A DNA stretch of 12,896 nt from CAJQQY01 sp964352225 (lineage in GTDB: Bacteria; Bacteroidota; Bacteroidia; Chitinophagales; Saprospiraceae). Of this stretch, positions 6,660-12,896 are shown one piece after another; the stretch's first letter is position 1, and every line of letters begins with the position of its first letter. Both the position numbers and the translations under genes were made by a program. Location: positions 1 to 12,896 of the forward strand of contig CAYGRM010000183.1 in NCBI GenBank assembly GCA_964352225.1. The letters are read 5' to 3'. The notes beneath the pieces were generated by a model. The model searched no databases, had not been told where the DNA came from, and was given only the letters and a program-made list of their open reading frames with translations.

Positions 6660-6911
6660 TTGATTTTTAAAATAATAGAATTCAGAAACTCAATCAGAAA
6701 AGCAATCCTCTCAGAGAAGTATTCAAGACTACCTTTGGCTTGGATGGATATGTATGCTGAGTTCAACTATGGCTATTTGAAACCACTAGTACCTAAGACT
6801 TATGATAAAGATATAATTGTCAAAGAAATACTGCTCAATCTGACGGTAAATATGAATCTGTATATCAAGAGGTTGAATGGCCTTCCTATTTTAAGAGACA
6901 GACAAAATTAA
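6660..6911 (+). CDS. Possible 83-residue hypothetical protein or gene remnant
   Basis: A TTG-initiated frame of 83 codons gives a mildly basic soluble product with an aromatic middle (MDMYAEFNYGYL) and amphipathic stretches (KDIIVKEILL). An internal ATG at codon 29 is an alternative start. I recognise no family or motif. Its composition is more protein-like than the shadow frames nearby, but no -7 box is placed well upstream and no partner gene adjoins it. It may be the remains of a decayed gene. Function is unknown. Confidence 0.25.
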   Translation: MIFKIIEFRNSIRKAILSEKYSRLPLAWMDMYAEFNYGYLKPLVPKTYDKDIIVKEILLNLTVNMNLYIKRLNGLPILRDRQN

Positions 6912-7091
6912 AATCAAAGAAGATTAATAATCTGACGATGATGCACCTATGCACTTATACAGACACTTCTTTAGAGTATGGAGTAAGAGTGGGACATACT
7001 CTTCTACGAAGCATACGATGAACGTTCCGCCGATGTAGTAAGTGACGATAGATTTTGACAGGTTAAACGTTTGAGGAAAAAGACCATTCCT
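6912..7091. other. Non-coding stretch before the metal operon
   Basis: It holds only scraps. A 27-codon frame (6938-7021, ATG-ATG start) has no recognisable product. A short inverted repeat, AGAGTATG/CATACTCT (6973-6980 and 6995-7002), is present. Base composition is slightly less AT-rich than the neighbouring spacers, which fits decayed coding sequence. I see no RNA family. Confidence 0.3.
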
Positions 7092-7116
7092 AATTCCGTA
7101 AGTTATTTACGGAATT
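7092..7116. promoter_or_regulatory. Perfect 10-bp inverted repeat, likely operator of the metal operon
   Basis: AATTCCGTAA (7092-7101) and TTACGGAATT (7107-7116) are exact inverted copies separated by GTTAT. The centre lies about 53 bases before the probable transcription start. With a perfect -7 box and no -33 TTTG in the promoter, this looks like an activator's site, as expected for a metal-induced operon. It could also be a terminator-like hairpin, but no U-tract follows. Confidence 0.55.
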
Positions 7117-7143
7117 GTATAAAATATTAATGAAGTTAATCCG

Positions 7144-7151
7144 TATATTTG
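7144..7151 (+). promoter_or_regulatory. -7 box of the metal-efflux operon
   Basis: TATATTTG matches the consensus exactly and lies 22 bases before the ATG at 7174, giving a leader of about 17 nt. The -33 region (about 7120-7125) lacks TTTG, so the promoter is probably weak without an activator. Confidence 0.6.
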
Positions 7152-7173
7152 TTGTAAGATAATTTATCAAAAG

Positions 7174-7641
7174 ATGCCATCAATTAGTAATACATATCGA
7201 ATTATCGCCTTAACCATGGCGTTTGTGATGTTTGCTACCACAGTAAATCTCGCTATTGATATGCATTATTGTCAAGGACAATTACAATCTGTAAGTTTTT
7301 TTGGAAAAGCTGAAACCTGCCATGATAGGATGGCAACTAAAATGAAAAATTGTCCAAATCATCAAAAGATGATGGAAGAAGCATCTTCAAAGGAAGGGTG
7401 TTCCATGAGTAAGAAAGGTTGTTGTGAGAGTAAATCATTTCATATTCAATCTGATTTAGAACAATTAAATTCCTCCTCTGAATTTGTAGTGAGTCAAGAA
7501 CTTCAGCAATTTATTACTGCATTTGTTGCAGTATTTTTCCAGAATGATTTTATTGAAAAATCATCTCATAATTTTCAACATTACCATCCTCCCATTGTGC
7601 TTAAGGACATCCCTGTCCTGAACCAATCTTTTCTTTTATAG
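7174..7641 (+). CDS. HYC_CC_PP family protein, putative periplasmic metal-binding accessory
   Basis: This 155-residue protein carries the three signatures that name the family: His31-Tyr32-Cys33, Cys83-Cys84 and Pro139-Pro140. A hydrophobic segment at about 10-28 acts as a signal anchor or uncleaved signal, placing the rest in the periplasm. Residues 30-90 are rich in possible metal ligands: six Cys (33, 49, 60, 76, 83, 84), many Met, and His50, His63 and His90. A second hydrophobic patch lies at about 113-122. Such proteins occur beside heavy-metal pumps in Bacteroidota. Their biochemical role is not established to my knowledge, so metal delivery or sensing is inference. It is the first gene of the operon, 127 bp before the pump gene, and starts with ATG. 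Confidence 0.8.
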   Translation: MPSISNTYRIIALTMAFVMFATTVNLAIDMHYCQGQLQSVSFFGKAETCHDRMATKMKNCPNHQKMMEEASSKEGCSMSKKGCCESKSFHIQSDLEQLNSSSEFVVSQELQQFITAFVAVFFQNDFIEKSSHNFQHYHPPIVLKDIPVLNQSFLL

Positions 7642-7707
7642 CATATACTTTTTTTATACTTGGAAATTCAATGTGAACGTACATTGGACTCTCTATCTGT
7701 ATTTGGG

Positions 7708-7734
7708 CTTTTGCAAAAGAGCTTTGATTGCTCT
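7708..7734. other. Overlapping dyads in the spacer before cusA
   Basis: A 12-bp palindrome CTTTTGCAAAAG (7708-7719) overlaps an AGAGC/GCTCT inverted repeat (7718-7722 and 7730-7734). Both lie in the 127-bp spacer between the HYC_CC_PP gene and the pump start. They could form alternative hairpins in the operon mRNA. There is no U-tract, so this is not a standard terminator. The function is unknown. Confidence 0.3.
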
Positions 7735-7768
7735 GTTCGAGCATTTAATAAAGAAAAGTAAATGTGTT

Positions 7769-10700
7769 ATGCTAAATAAATTTATCCGATTCTTTCTCGA
7801 AAATAAGCTCGTTGCTTATTTGCTTCTCCTTCTATTTGTTGGTTGGGGATTGGTGGTTGCACCATTTGATTTTGGTATCAAAGACTTACCACGTGATCCT
7901 GTATCTGTTGATGCCATTCCTGACATTGGTGAAAATCAACAAATCGTTTTTACCAATTGGATGGGGCGTTCTCCTCAGGATATTGAAGACCAGATTTCCT
8001 ATCCGATGACCACGGCTTTATTGGGTATTCCAGGAGTGAAAAGTATTCGTAGTAATTCCATGTTCGGGTTCTCTACTATCTTTATCATTTTTAATGATGA
8101 TATAGAATTTTATTGGAGCCGAAGTAGGATTTTAGAAAAATTGAATTCTCTTCCATCCAACACTTTACCCGAAGGAGTGCAACCCACTCTTGGTCCAGAT
8201 GCAACCGCTTTGGGACAAATTTATTGGTACACCTTGGAAGGACAAGACAAAGAAGGGAATCCAACGGGAGGTTGGGATTTGCATGAGCTTCGAACAATTC
8301 AGGATTTTTATGTCCGTTACGGATTGTCTGCTTCGGAAGGTGTAGCAGAAGTTGCTTCGATTGGAGGTTTCGTCAAAGAGTATCAAGTGGATGTTGACCC
8401 TGATGCGATGAAAGCAAATAATATTTCCTTGGAGCAAGTCATGAAAGCCATCAAAGGAAGTAATATTGATATCGGAGCGCAGACGATCGAAATTAATTTA
8501 GCGGAATATTTTGTTCGTGGATTAGGTTATGTTAAAAATATTGAAGACATCGAAAAAAGTGTCGTCACCGTAAATAATAATGTGCCGATTCGAATTGGTG
8601 ATGTAGCAAAAGTGAATATTGCACCAGCTACTCGGAGAGGAGTTTTAGACAAGTCAGGAGCAGAAGCAGTTGGTGGAGTGGTCATCGCTCGATACGGTGC
8701 AAATCCTTTGGAAGTCATCCAAAATGTAAAAGCAAAGATTGCCGAAATAGAACCAGGGTTAGCTACTAAAACATTGAGAGACGGAACCGTTTCACAAGTC
8801 AAGATAGTTCCATTCTATGACCGAACTCAATTGATCAACGAAACGATTGGGACACTAGAAGAAGCCCTCACACTTGAAATACTAATTACTATTATTGTGG
8901 TCATCTTGATGTTGCTTAATCTGAAATCATCTTTGCTGGTTTCGAGTACTTTACCCGTCGCGGTATTGATGTGTTTTATTGCCATGAAATATTTTGGCGT
9001 GGATGCCAACATCGTTGCCCTTTCAGGAATTGCAATTGCTATCGGGACGATGGTCGATATGGGAATTGTCCTCATCGAAAGTATCGTCAACAGAATTGAG
9101 GAAGCTCCGCCTGAAGAAAATCTTTTGGAAACTATTTATGAAGCAACGATTGAAGTCGCTTCGGCAGTTATCACCGCAGTTGCGACTACGATAATTTCTT
9201 TTATTCCAGTTTTTACTATGGAAGCATCGGAAGGAAAATTATTTAAGCCCTTGGCATTTACCAAAACGTTTGCTTTGGTGGCTTCTATCATTGTTGCTAT
9301 TACGATTATCCCTCCCTTGGCACACACTATTTTTTCTTTTAAATCAAAAAAGAAAATCTTCTCTTATGTTGGAAATGGATTGGCATTAATTGCTGGGTTA
9401 GTAGTTGCTTATTTTTATAATCAATTTTTGGGAAGCATATTAATGGTCGTAGGTATAGCTGGAATACTTCATCAATTAGTTCAACCTACCTCTTCGGTAG
9501 GCAGGCAATTTAGTTCTGATAGAAATGTGAAAATCCTTTCTGTGCTGACAAATATTGTTTACGCTTTGGTAGTTGCATGGCTTTTAGCAACCGTATGGAT
9601 GCCATTGGGCGTCAACAAAAGTAACCTATCTAATTTCTTTTTCATTGTCGTCGTAGCAGGTGGATTGATTGGTTTTTTCTATCTCATTATTTATTTCTAT
9701 GAAAATATTCTTAGGTTTTTACTTCGATTTAAAATACTGTTTTTAATAGCAGTCGGCTTTATCGTTTACCAAGGATTTTTGGTTTTTCAAGAAACAGGAG
9801 AAGAGTTTATGCCTTCTTTGGATGAAGGTTCATTCTTATTGATGCCTACTTCGATGCCTCACTCTGGGATGCAAGAAAATATTAAGAATCTCCGATTGTT
9901 GGATATGGCAGCAACTGCAATTCCCGAAGTAGAAACGGTAGTTGGAAAAGCAGGACGGGTCAATAGCGCACTTGACCCTGCACCAATGTCCATGTACGAA
10001 AATATCATTCTCTATAAATCTGAATATAAAACAAATGAAGATGGACATCGTATTCGATATCGATTCACTAATGGAGAATACGAAACAGATGAAAACGGCG
10101 AAATGATTCCAGATAAAAATGGAAGATACTTTCGACAATGGAGAGATGAAATTAAAAGCCCAGATGATATTTGGAATGAGATTGTCAACAGTACCAAAAT
10201 TCCGGGAGTGACTTCTGCGCCAAAATTACAACCTATTGAGACTCGTTTGGTGATGTTACAAACTGGTATGCGGGCACCGATGGGAATCAAAGTTCGTGGA
10301 GGAGATTTATCGACTATTGAAGCCTTCGGATTGGAATTGGAAAAATATCTAAAAGATGTAGAAGGGGTAAAAGATGCTGCCGTTTTTGCTGACCGAATAG
10401 TTGGGAAACCTTACTTGCTTTTGGACATTGACCGAGACATTATTAGTCGGCATGGATTGACGATTGAGAAAGTGCAGCTATATATTCAGGCAGCAGTAGG
10501 AGGAATGAATATGACCACAACGGTAGAAGGACGAGAGCGATATGCTATTCGGATTCGCTATCCAAGAGAGTTACGAAATGACCCTGACGCTTTGAAAAGA
10601 ATTTATATCCCAGCAGCAAATGGTCAACAAATACCTTTGGGTGATTTGGTAAAAATCCGATATGAGCAAGGTGCACAATCTATCAAAAGTGAAGATGGAT

Positions 10701-12706
10701 TTTTGATTGGGTATGTTTTATTTGATAGAGAAAAAGGATATTCAGAAGTTGAGGTCGTCAACAATGCTCAAAATTATTTACAAGAAATAATTGATAATGG
10801 GACATTGGATGTACCCGCAGGAGTGAGTTATCGCTTTGCTGGAAATTACGAACAACAAGTTCGAGCAAGCAAACGACTAAATATAGTAGTGCCGATTGCA
10901 TTAGTTATCATTTTCCTAATTCTTTATTTTCAGTTTGGTTCAGTCACTATTTCAGCGATGGTATTTACAGGAGTGTTTATCGCTTTTGCAGGTGGCTTTA
11001 TCATGATTGGACTTTATGATACGAGTTGGTTTTTAAATTTTGATTTTTTTGGAACCAACATGCGAGACCTTTTCCAGATTCGAACGATTAATTTGAGCGT
11101 CGCAGTTTGGGTTGGATTCCTTGCCTTGTTTGGAATAGCCACGGATGATGGAGTACTAGTCGCTACCTTCCTTCAAGATAGTTTTAAAAGAAATAAACCA
11201 ACTACCATTGAAGGAGTTAGAGATGCTGTGGTCGAAGGTGGACTTCGTAGAGTTCGACCTGCGATGATGACTACGGCTACCACAGTTTTAGCACTTATCC
11301 CAGTTCTTACCGCAACGGGAAGGGGCGCAGATATTATGTTGCCCATGGCGATTCCTTCCTTCGGAGGAATGACTTTGCAAATAATTACCATGTTTACCGT
11401 ACCTGTTTTGTTTTCACTTTGGCAAGAGTGGAGCATTAGAATTGATAATCAATTTGGTAAAAATAATAGACATATGAAATTAGGAATTATCACGATTTTG
11501 ATTTTAGCAATGGGTTCTACAATTACAAATGCACAATCTGTAGATGAATTGTTGGAAATAGCAAAAAATGAAAACACAGAACTTAAAGTTCTTGAAAATC
11601 AATACCTCGCAGCAATGGAAAAGATTCCTCAAGTCAGCGAACGACCAGATCCAGAAGTTGGAGTTGGCATTTTTCCTTTGCCTGTCGAAACTCGACTTGG
11701 TCCACAAATCTTTAGGGTAGGTGCCACTCAAATGTTTCCTCAGAGAGGTTTACTAAATGGTCAAAAGAATTTAGAACTGGCCAAAGCAAAAGCATTATTT
11801 GAACGAATTGGTGCTGCGACATTGGATATTCGTTTTCAAATTGAACAAGCTTATTTTAATTTATATGAATTAGAAAAAAGCCAAGTTATCATCCAGCGGA
11901 ATATAGCCATTTTAGAGGCGTTAGAACAGTTGGCGTTAGCGAAAGTAGCAAGTGGAAAAACTACTGCTGCTGATGTATTGCGAGTACAACTTAAAACCAA
12001 AGAATTACTTCAAGAAATTGAAATTTTAGAAATAGGTAAGAAAAAATATACTATAACAGTCAATCAATTGCTTCAACGAAATTTGGAAACTCCAATCGTT
12101 CTTCCTGATAGTTTAGAATTCTCAAATGTGTTGTTATCAAAAGAAGCGCTACTACATAATACCCAAGCTAATCATCCAATGCTTAGGATGTTTGAATTGC
12201 AGCAAGAAGTATCTCGTAAAGCTATTGCATTAAATGGTTTGACTGGAAAACCATCTTTTGGAGTTGGCTTAGATTATATTATGGTCAACAAGCGTAAGTT
12301 TCTAGTATTCGAAAATAATGGGAGAGATATTATTCAAATAAGAGGTTCAGTAAAAATTCCGCTTTATCGAAAAAAATATGAAGCAAAAGCTCGAGAAGAA
12401 AATTTAAAAATAACTGCATTAAATTACCAAAAAACAGATTTACTGAGTCGTTTCTCAGCTGAAATTGCAAAAGCATTTTCAGACCTTGAAACTGCTCGGT
12501 TGCGATTGGATTTATACCAAGCACAAATAGAAATCACCCAAGCAGCTATCAATATTTTAGAGGCTAATTACAGCGCAAAGGGAAATAATTTTGACGAATT
12601 ACTACAATTGGAAAAGGAACTAATTGACTATGATTTAAAAATACTGAAAGCAATTGTGCAAAGTCATCTGGCGAAAAGTAGCATCGAGCGATTTTTTATC
12701 CAGTAG
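7769..12706 (+). CDS. cusA: CusA-type Cu(I)/Ag(I) RND efflux pump fused to a TolC-family outer-membrane factor
   Basis: This 1645-residue fusion joins an inner-membrane metal/proton antiporter to an outer-membrane channel. Residues 1 to about 1235 are the heavy-metal RND pump: TM1 near 12-33, the porter domain with DAIPDIGENQ, and TM4 with Asp430 in GTMVDMGIVLIES, the proton-relay Asp. Three methionines match the metal site of E. coli CusA (M573, M623, M672): Met692 in LLMPTS, Met742 in PMSMYEN and Met829 in VMLQTG. Residues 1236-1645 are an outer-membrane factor with two helical repeats (AYFNLYELEK...; KAFSDLETAR...) that opens with its own signal peptide. E. coli CusA has 1047 residues; extra length comes from about 115 hydrophobic residues (534-650) and a 35-residue porter insert (754-790). 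I chose the ATG at 7769, which gives the family N-terminus MLNKFIRFFLENK. A GTG frame from 7673 adds 32 residues without resemblance. Confidence 0.93.
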   Translation: MLNKFIRFFLENKLVAYLLLLLFVGWGLVVAPFDFGIKDLPRDPVSVDAIPDIGENQQIVFTNWMGRSPQDIEDQISYPMTTALLGIPGVKSIRSNSMFGFSTIFIIFNDDIEFYWSRSRILEKLNSLPSNTLPEGVQPTLGPDATALGQIYWYTLEGQDKEGNPTGGWDLHELRTIQDFYVRYGLSASEGVAEVASIGGFVKEYQVDVDPDAMKANNISLEQVMKAIKGSNIDIGAQTIEINLAEYFVRGLGYVKNIEDIEKSVVTVNNNVPIRIGDVAKVNIAPATRRGVLDKSGAEAVGGVVIARYGANPLEVIQNVKAKIAEIEPGLATKTLRDGTVSQVKIVPFYDRTQLINETIGTLEEALTLEILITIIVVILMLLNLKSSLLVSSTLPVAVLMCFIAMKYFGVDANIVALSGIAIAIGTMVDMGIVLIESIVNRIEEAPPEENLLETIYEATIEVASAVITAVATTIISFIPVFTMEASEGKLFKPLAFTKTFALVASIIVAITIIPPLAHTIFSFKSKKKIFSYVGNGLALIAGLVVAYFYNQFLGSILMVVGIAGILHQLVQPTSSVGRQFSSDRNVKILSVLTNIVYALVVAWLLATVWMPLGVNKSNLSNFFFIVVVAGGLIGFFYLIIYFYENILRFLLRFKILFLIAVGFIVYQGFLVFQETGEEFMPSLDEGSFLLMPTSMPHSGMQENIKNLRLLDMAATAIPEVETVVGKAGRVNSALDPAPMSMYENIILYKSEYKTNEDGHRIRYRFTNGEYETDENGEMIPDKNGRYFRQWRDEIKSPDDIWNEIVNSTKIPGVTSAPKLQPIETRLVMLQTGMRAPMGIKVRGGDLSTIEAFGLELEKYLKDVEGVKDAAVFADRIVGKPYLLLDIDRDIISRHGLTIEKVQLYIQAAVGGMNMTTTVEGRERYAIRIRYPRELRNDPDALKRIYIPAANGQQIPLGDLVKIRYEQGAQSIKSEDGFLIGYVLFDREKGYSEVEVVNNAQNYLQEIIDNGTLDVPAGVSYRFAGNYEQQVRASKRLNIVVPIALVIIFLILYFQFGSVTISAMVFTGVFIAFAGGFIMIGLYDTSWFLNFDFFGTNMRDLFQIRTINLSVAVWVGFLALFGIATDDGVLVATFLQDSFKRNKPTTIEGVRDAVVEGGLRRVRPAMMTTATTVLALIPVLTATGRGADIMLPMAIPSFGGMTLQIITMFTVPVLFSLWQEWSIRIDNQFGKNNRHMKLGIITILILAMGSTITNAQSVDELLEIAKNENTELKVLENQYLAAMEKIPQVSERPDPEVGVGIFPLPVETRLGPQIFRVGATQMFPQRGLLNGQKNLELAKAKALFERIGAATLDIRFQIEQAYFNLYELEKSQVIIQRNIAILEALEQLALAKVASGKTTAADVLRVQLKTKELLQEIEILEIGKKKYTITVNQLLQRNLETPIVLPDSLEFSNVLLSKEALLHNTQANHPMLRMFELQQEVSRKAIALNGLTGKPSFGVGLDYIMVNKRKFLVFENNGRDIIQIRGSVKIPLYRKKYEAKAREENLKITALNYQKTDLLSRFSAEIAKAFSDLETARLRLDLYQAQIEITQAAINILEANYSAKGNNFDELLQLEKELIDYDLKILKAIVQSHLAKSSIERFFIQ
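11474..11539 (+). other. Internal signal peptide at the RND/TolC junction
   Basis: In frame inside the fusion, an ATG is followed by one Lys, a hydrophobic run (LGIITILILAMGS) and a TNA-QS cleavage site, a complete signal peptide of about 20 residues with Gln as the new N-terminus. It comes right after the polar RND tail (IDNQFGKNNRH). As part of the fusion it would act as an extra membrane segment that puts the TolC part in the periplasm, where signal peptidase could cut it free. The ATG could also serve as an internal start. Confidence 0.7.
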
Positions 12707-12757
12707 ACTTTTCAAAAGAAGTGATCAAGAAAAGTAATTTAAAAAAAAAGAAAATTA

Positions 12758-12896
12758 ATGATGAAATCTAATATAAAAACAATTATCACAGCAGTCATTT
12801 CGATTGCAATTGGTCTAGGAGCTGGATATTTTATTTTTGGAAATAAAACCAACGTCGTAGTTCCTATTGAAAATCAGCAGCAGTATGAAGGTGAAG
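12758..12896 (+). CDS. cusB: Probable CusB-type periplasmic adaptor, start only
   Basis: Only the first 46 codons lie in the window. The product starts with a short basic stretch, then one transmembrane or signal segment (about 9-28, hydrophobic with GLGAGYFIFG), then a polar periplasmic start. That is the usual beginning of HlyD/CusB membrane-fusion proteins, which bridge an RND pump and its outer-membrane channel. No adaptor domain is visible yet, so the name rests mostly on position: 51 bp after the pump on the same strand. Two ATGs are adjacent (12758 and 12761), and either may be used. Confidence 0.65.
   Translation, partial: MMKSNIKTIITAVISIAIGLGAGYFIFGNKTNVVVPIENQQQYEGE

Noticed and set aside
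6938..7021. A 27-codon frame beginning ATG-ATG
   Set aside because: It is too short, has no known motif or promoter, and overlaps a small inverted repeat; chance is the simpler explanation.
6425..7170. tRNA-Glu as an integration site, with the poorly coding DNA behind it as an element remnant
   Set aside because: I found no second copy of the tRNA 3' end and no integrase sequence in the window.
7673..7768. A GTG start that would lengthen the pump by 32 residues
   Set aside because: The added residues resemble nothing in the family, while the ATG at 7769 gives the normal pump N-terminus.
7708..12718. Similar dyads CTTTTGCAAAAG (7708-7719) and CTTTTCAAAAG (12708-12718) before cusA and before cusB, as a shared operator
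   Set aside because: Short A/T-rich palindromes are common by chance here, and neither lies next to a convincing promoter.
1..12896. CRISPR array, rRNA, riboswitch or complete insertion sequence
   Set aside because: I saw no regularly spaced repeats, no rRNA sequence, no recognisable riboswitch core and no transposase gene on either strand.

Overview
The window is AT-rich chromosomal DNA from a member of the Bacteroidota. Three things point there. Clear promoters carry the phylum's -7 box (TAnnTTTG), in one case with an upstream TTTG. Start codons lack Shine-Dalgarno sequences. The set of protein families also fits: an HYC_CC_PP protein and a heavy-metal RND pump fused to a TolC-type protein. 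I cannot narrow it below phylum.

Left part (1-3649). A hairpin at the edge is followed by a 162-bp, wholly palindromic, MITE-like element (69-230) flanked by TAA. It sits exactly at the stop codon of a minus-strand outer-membrane beta-barrel gene (230-1003). A regulatory intergenic stretch follows. Next come two plus-strand nucleotide-sugar genes, a UDP-glucuronate decarboxylase (1476-2423, TTG start) and a dTDP-glucose 4,6-dehydratase (2514-3575). They make UDP-xylose and the dTDP-4-keto-6-deoxyglucose precursor of rhamnose-type sugars, presumably for surface polysaccharide.

Middle (3573-6548). A long hairpin running from stop codon to stop codon separates rfbB from the convergent pgk. Minus-strand gap and pgk are consecutive lower-glycolysis enzymes, but an intrinsic terminator lies between them. 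GAPDH has an unusual C-terminal tail of 29 residues with 13 lysines. To the right is a single tRNA-Glu(UUC) on the plus strand with a consensus promoter, a leader containing an AT-rich hairpin, and a strong terminator.

Right part (6549-12896). After about 540 bp of poorly coding DNA comes a plus-strand metal-resistance operon. It has a perfect 10-bp inverted repeat and a perfect -7 box, then a Cys/Met/His-rich HYC_CC_PP protein, then a very large CusA-type pump fused to an outer-membrane factor, then the start of a probable CusB adaptor. The pump keeps the three CusA metal-binding methionines, which suggests Cu(I)/Ag(I) export. Its outer-membrane-factor half begins with a complete in-frame signal peptide, so one gene may yield two proteins. 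Together these genes would encode an inner-membrane pump, periplasmic adaptor and outer-membrane channel, with a small metal-binding accessory protein.
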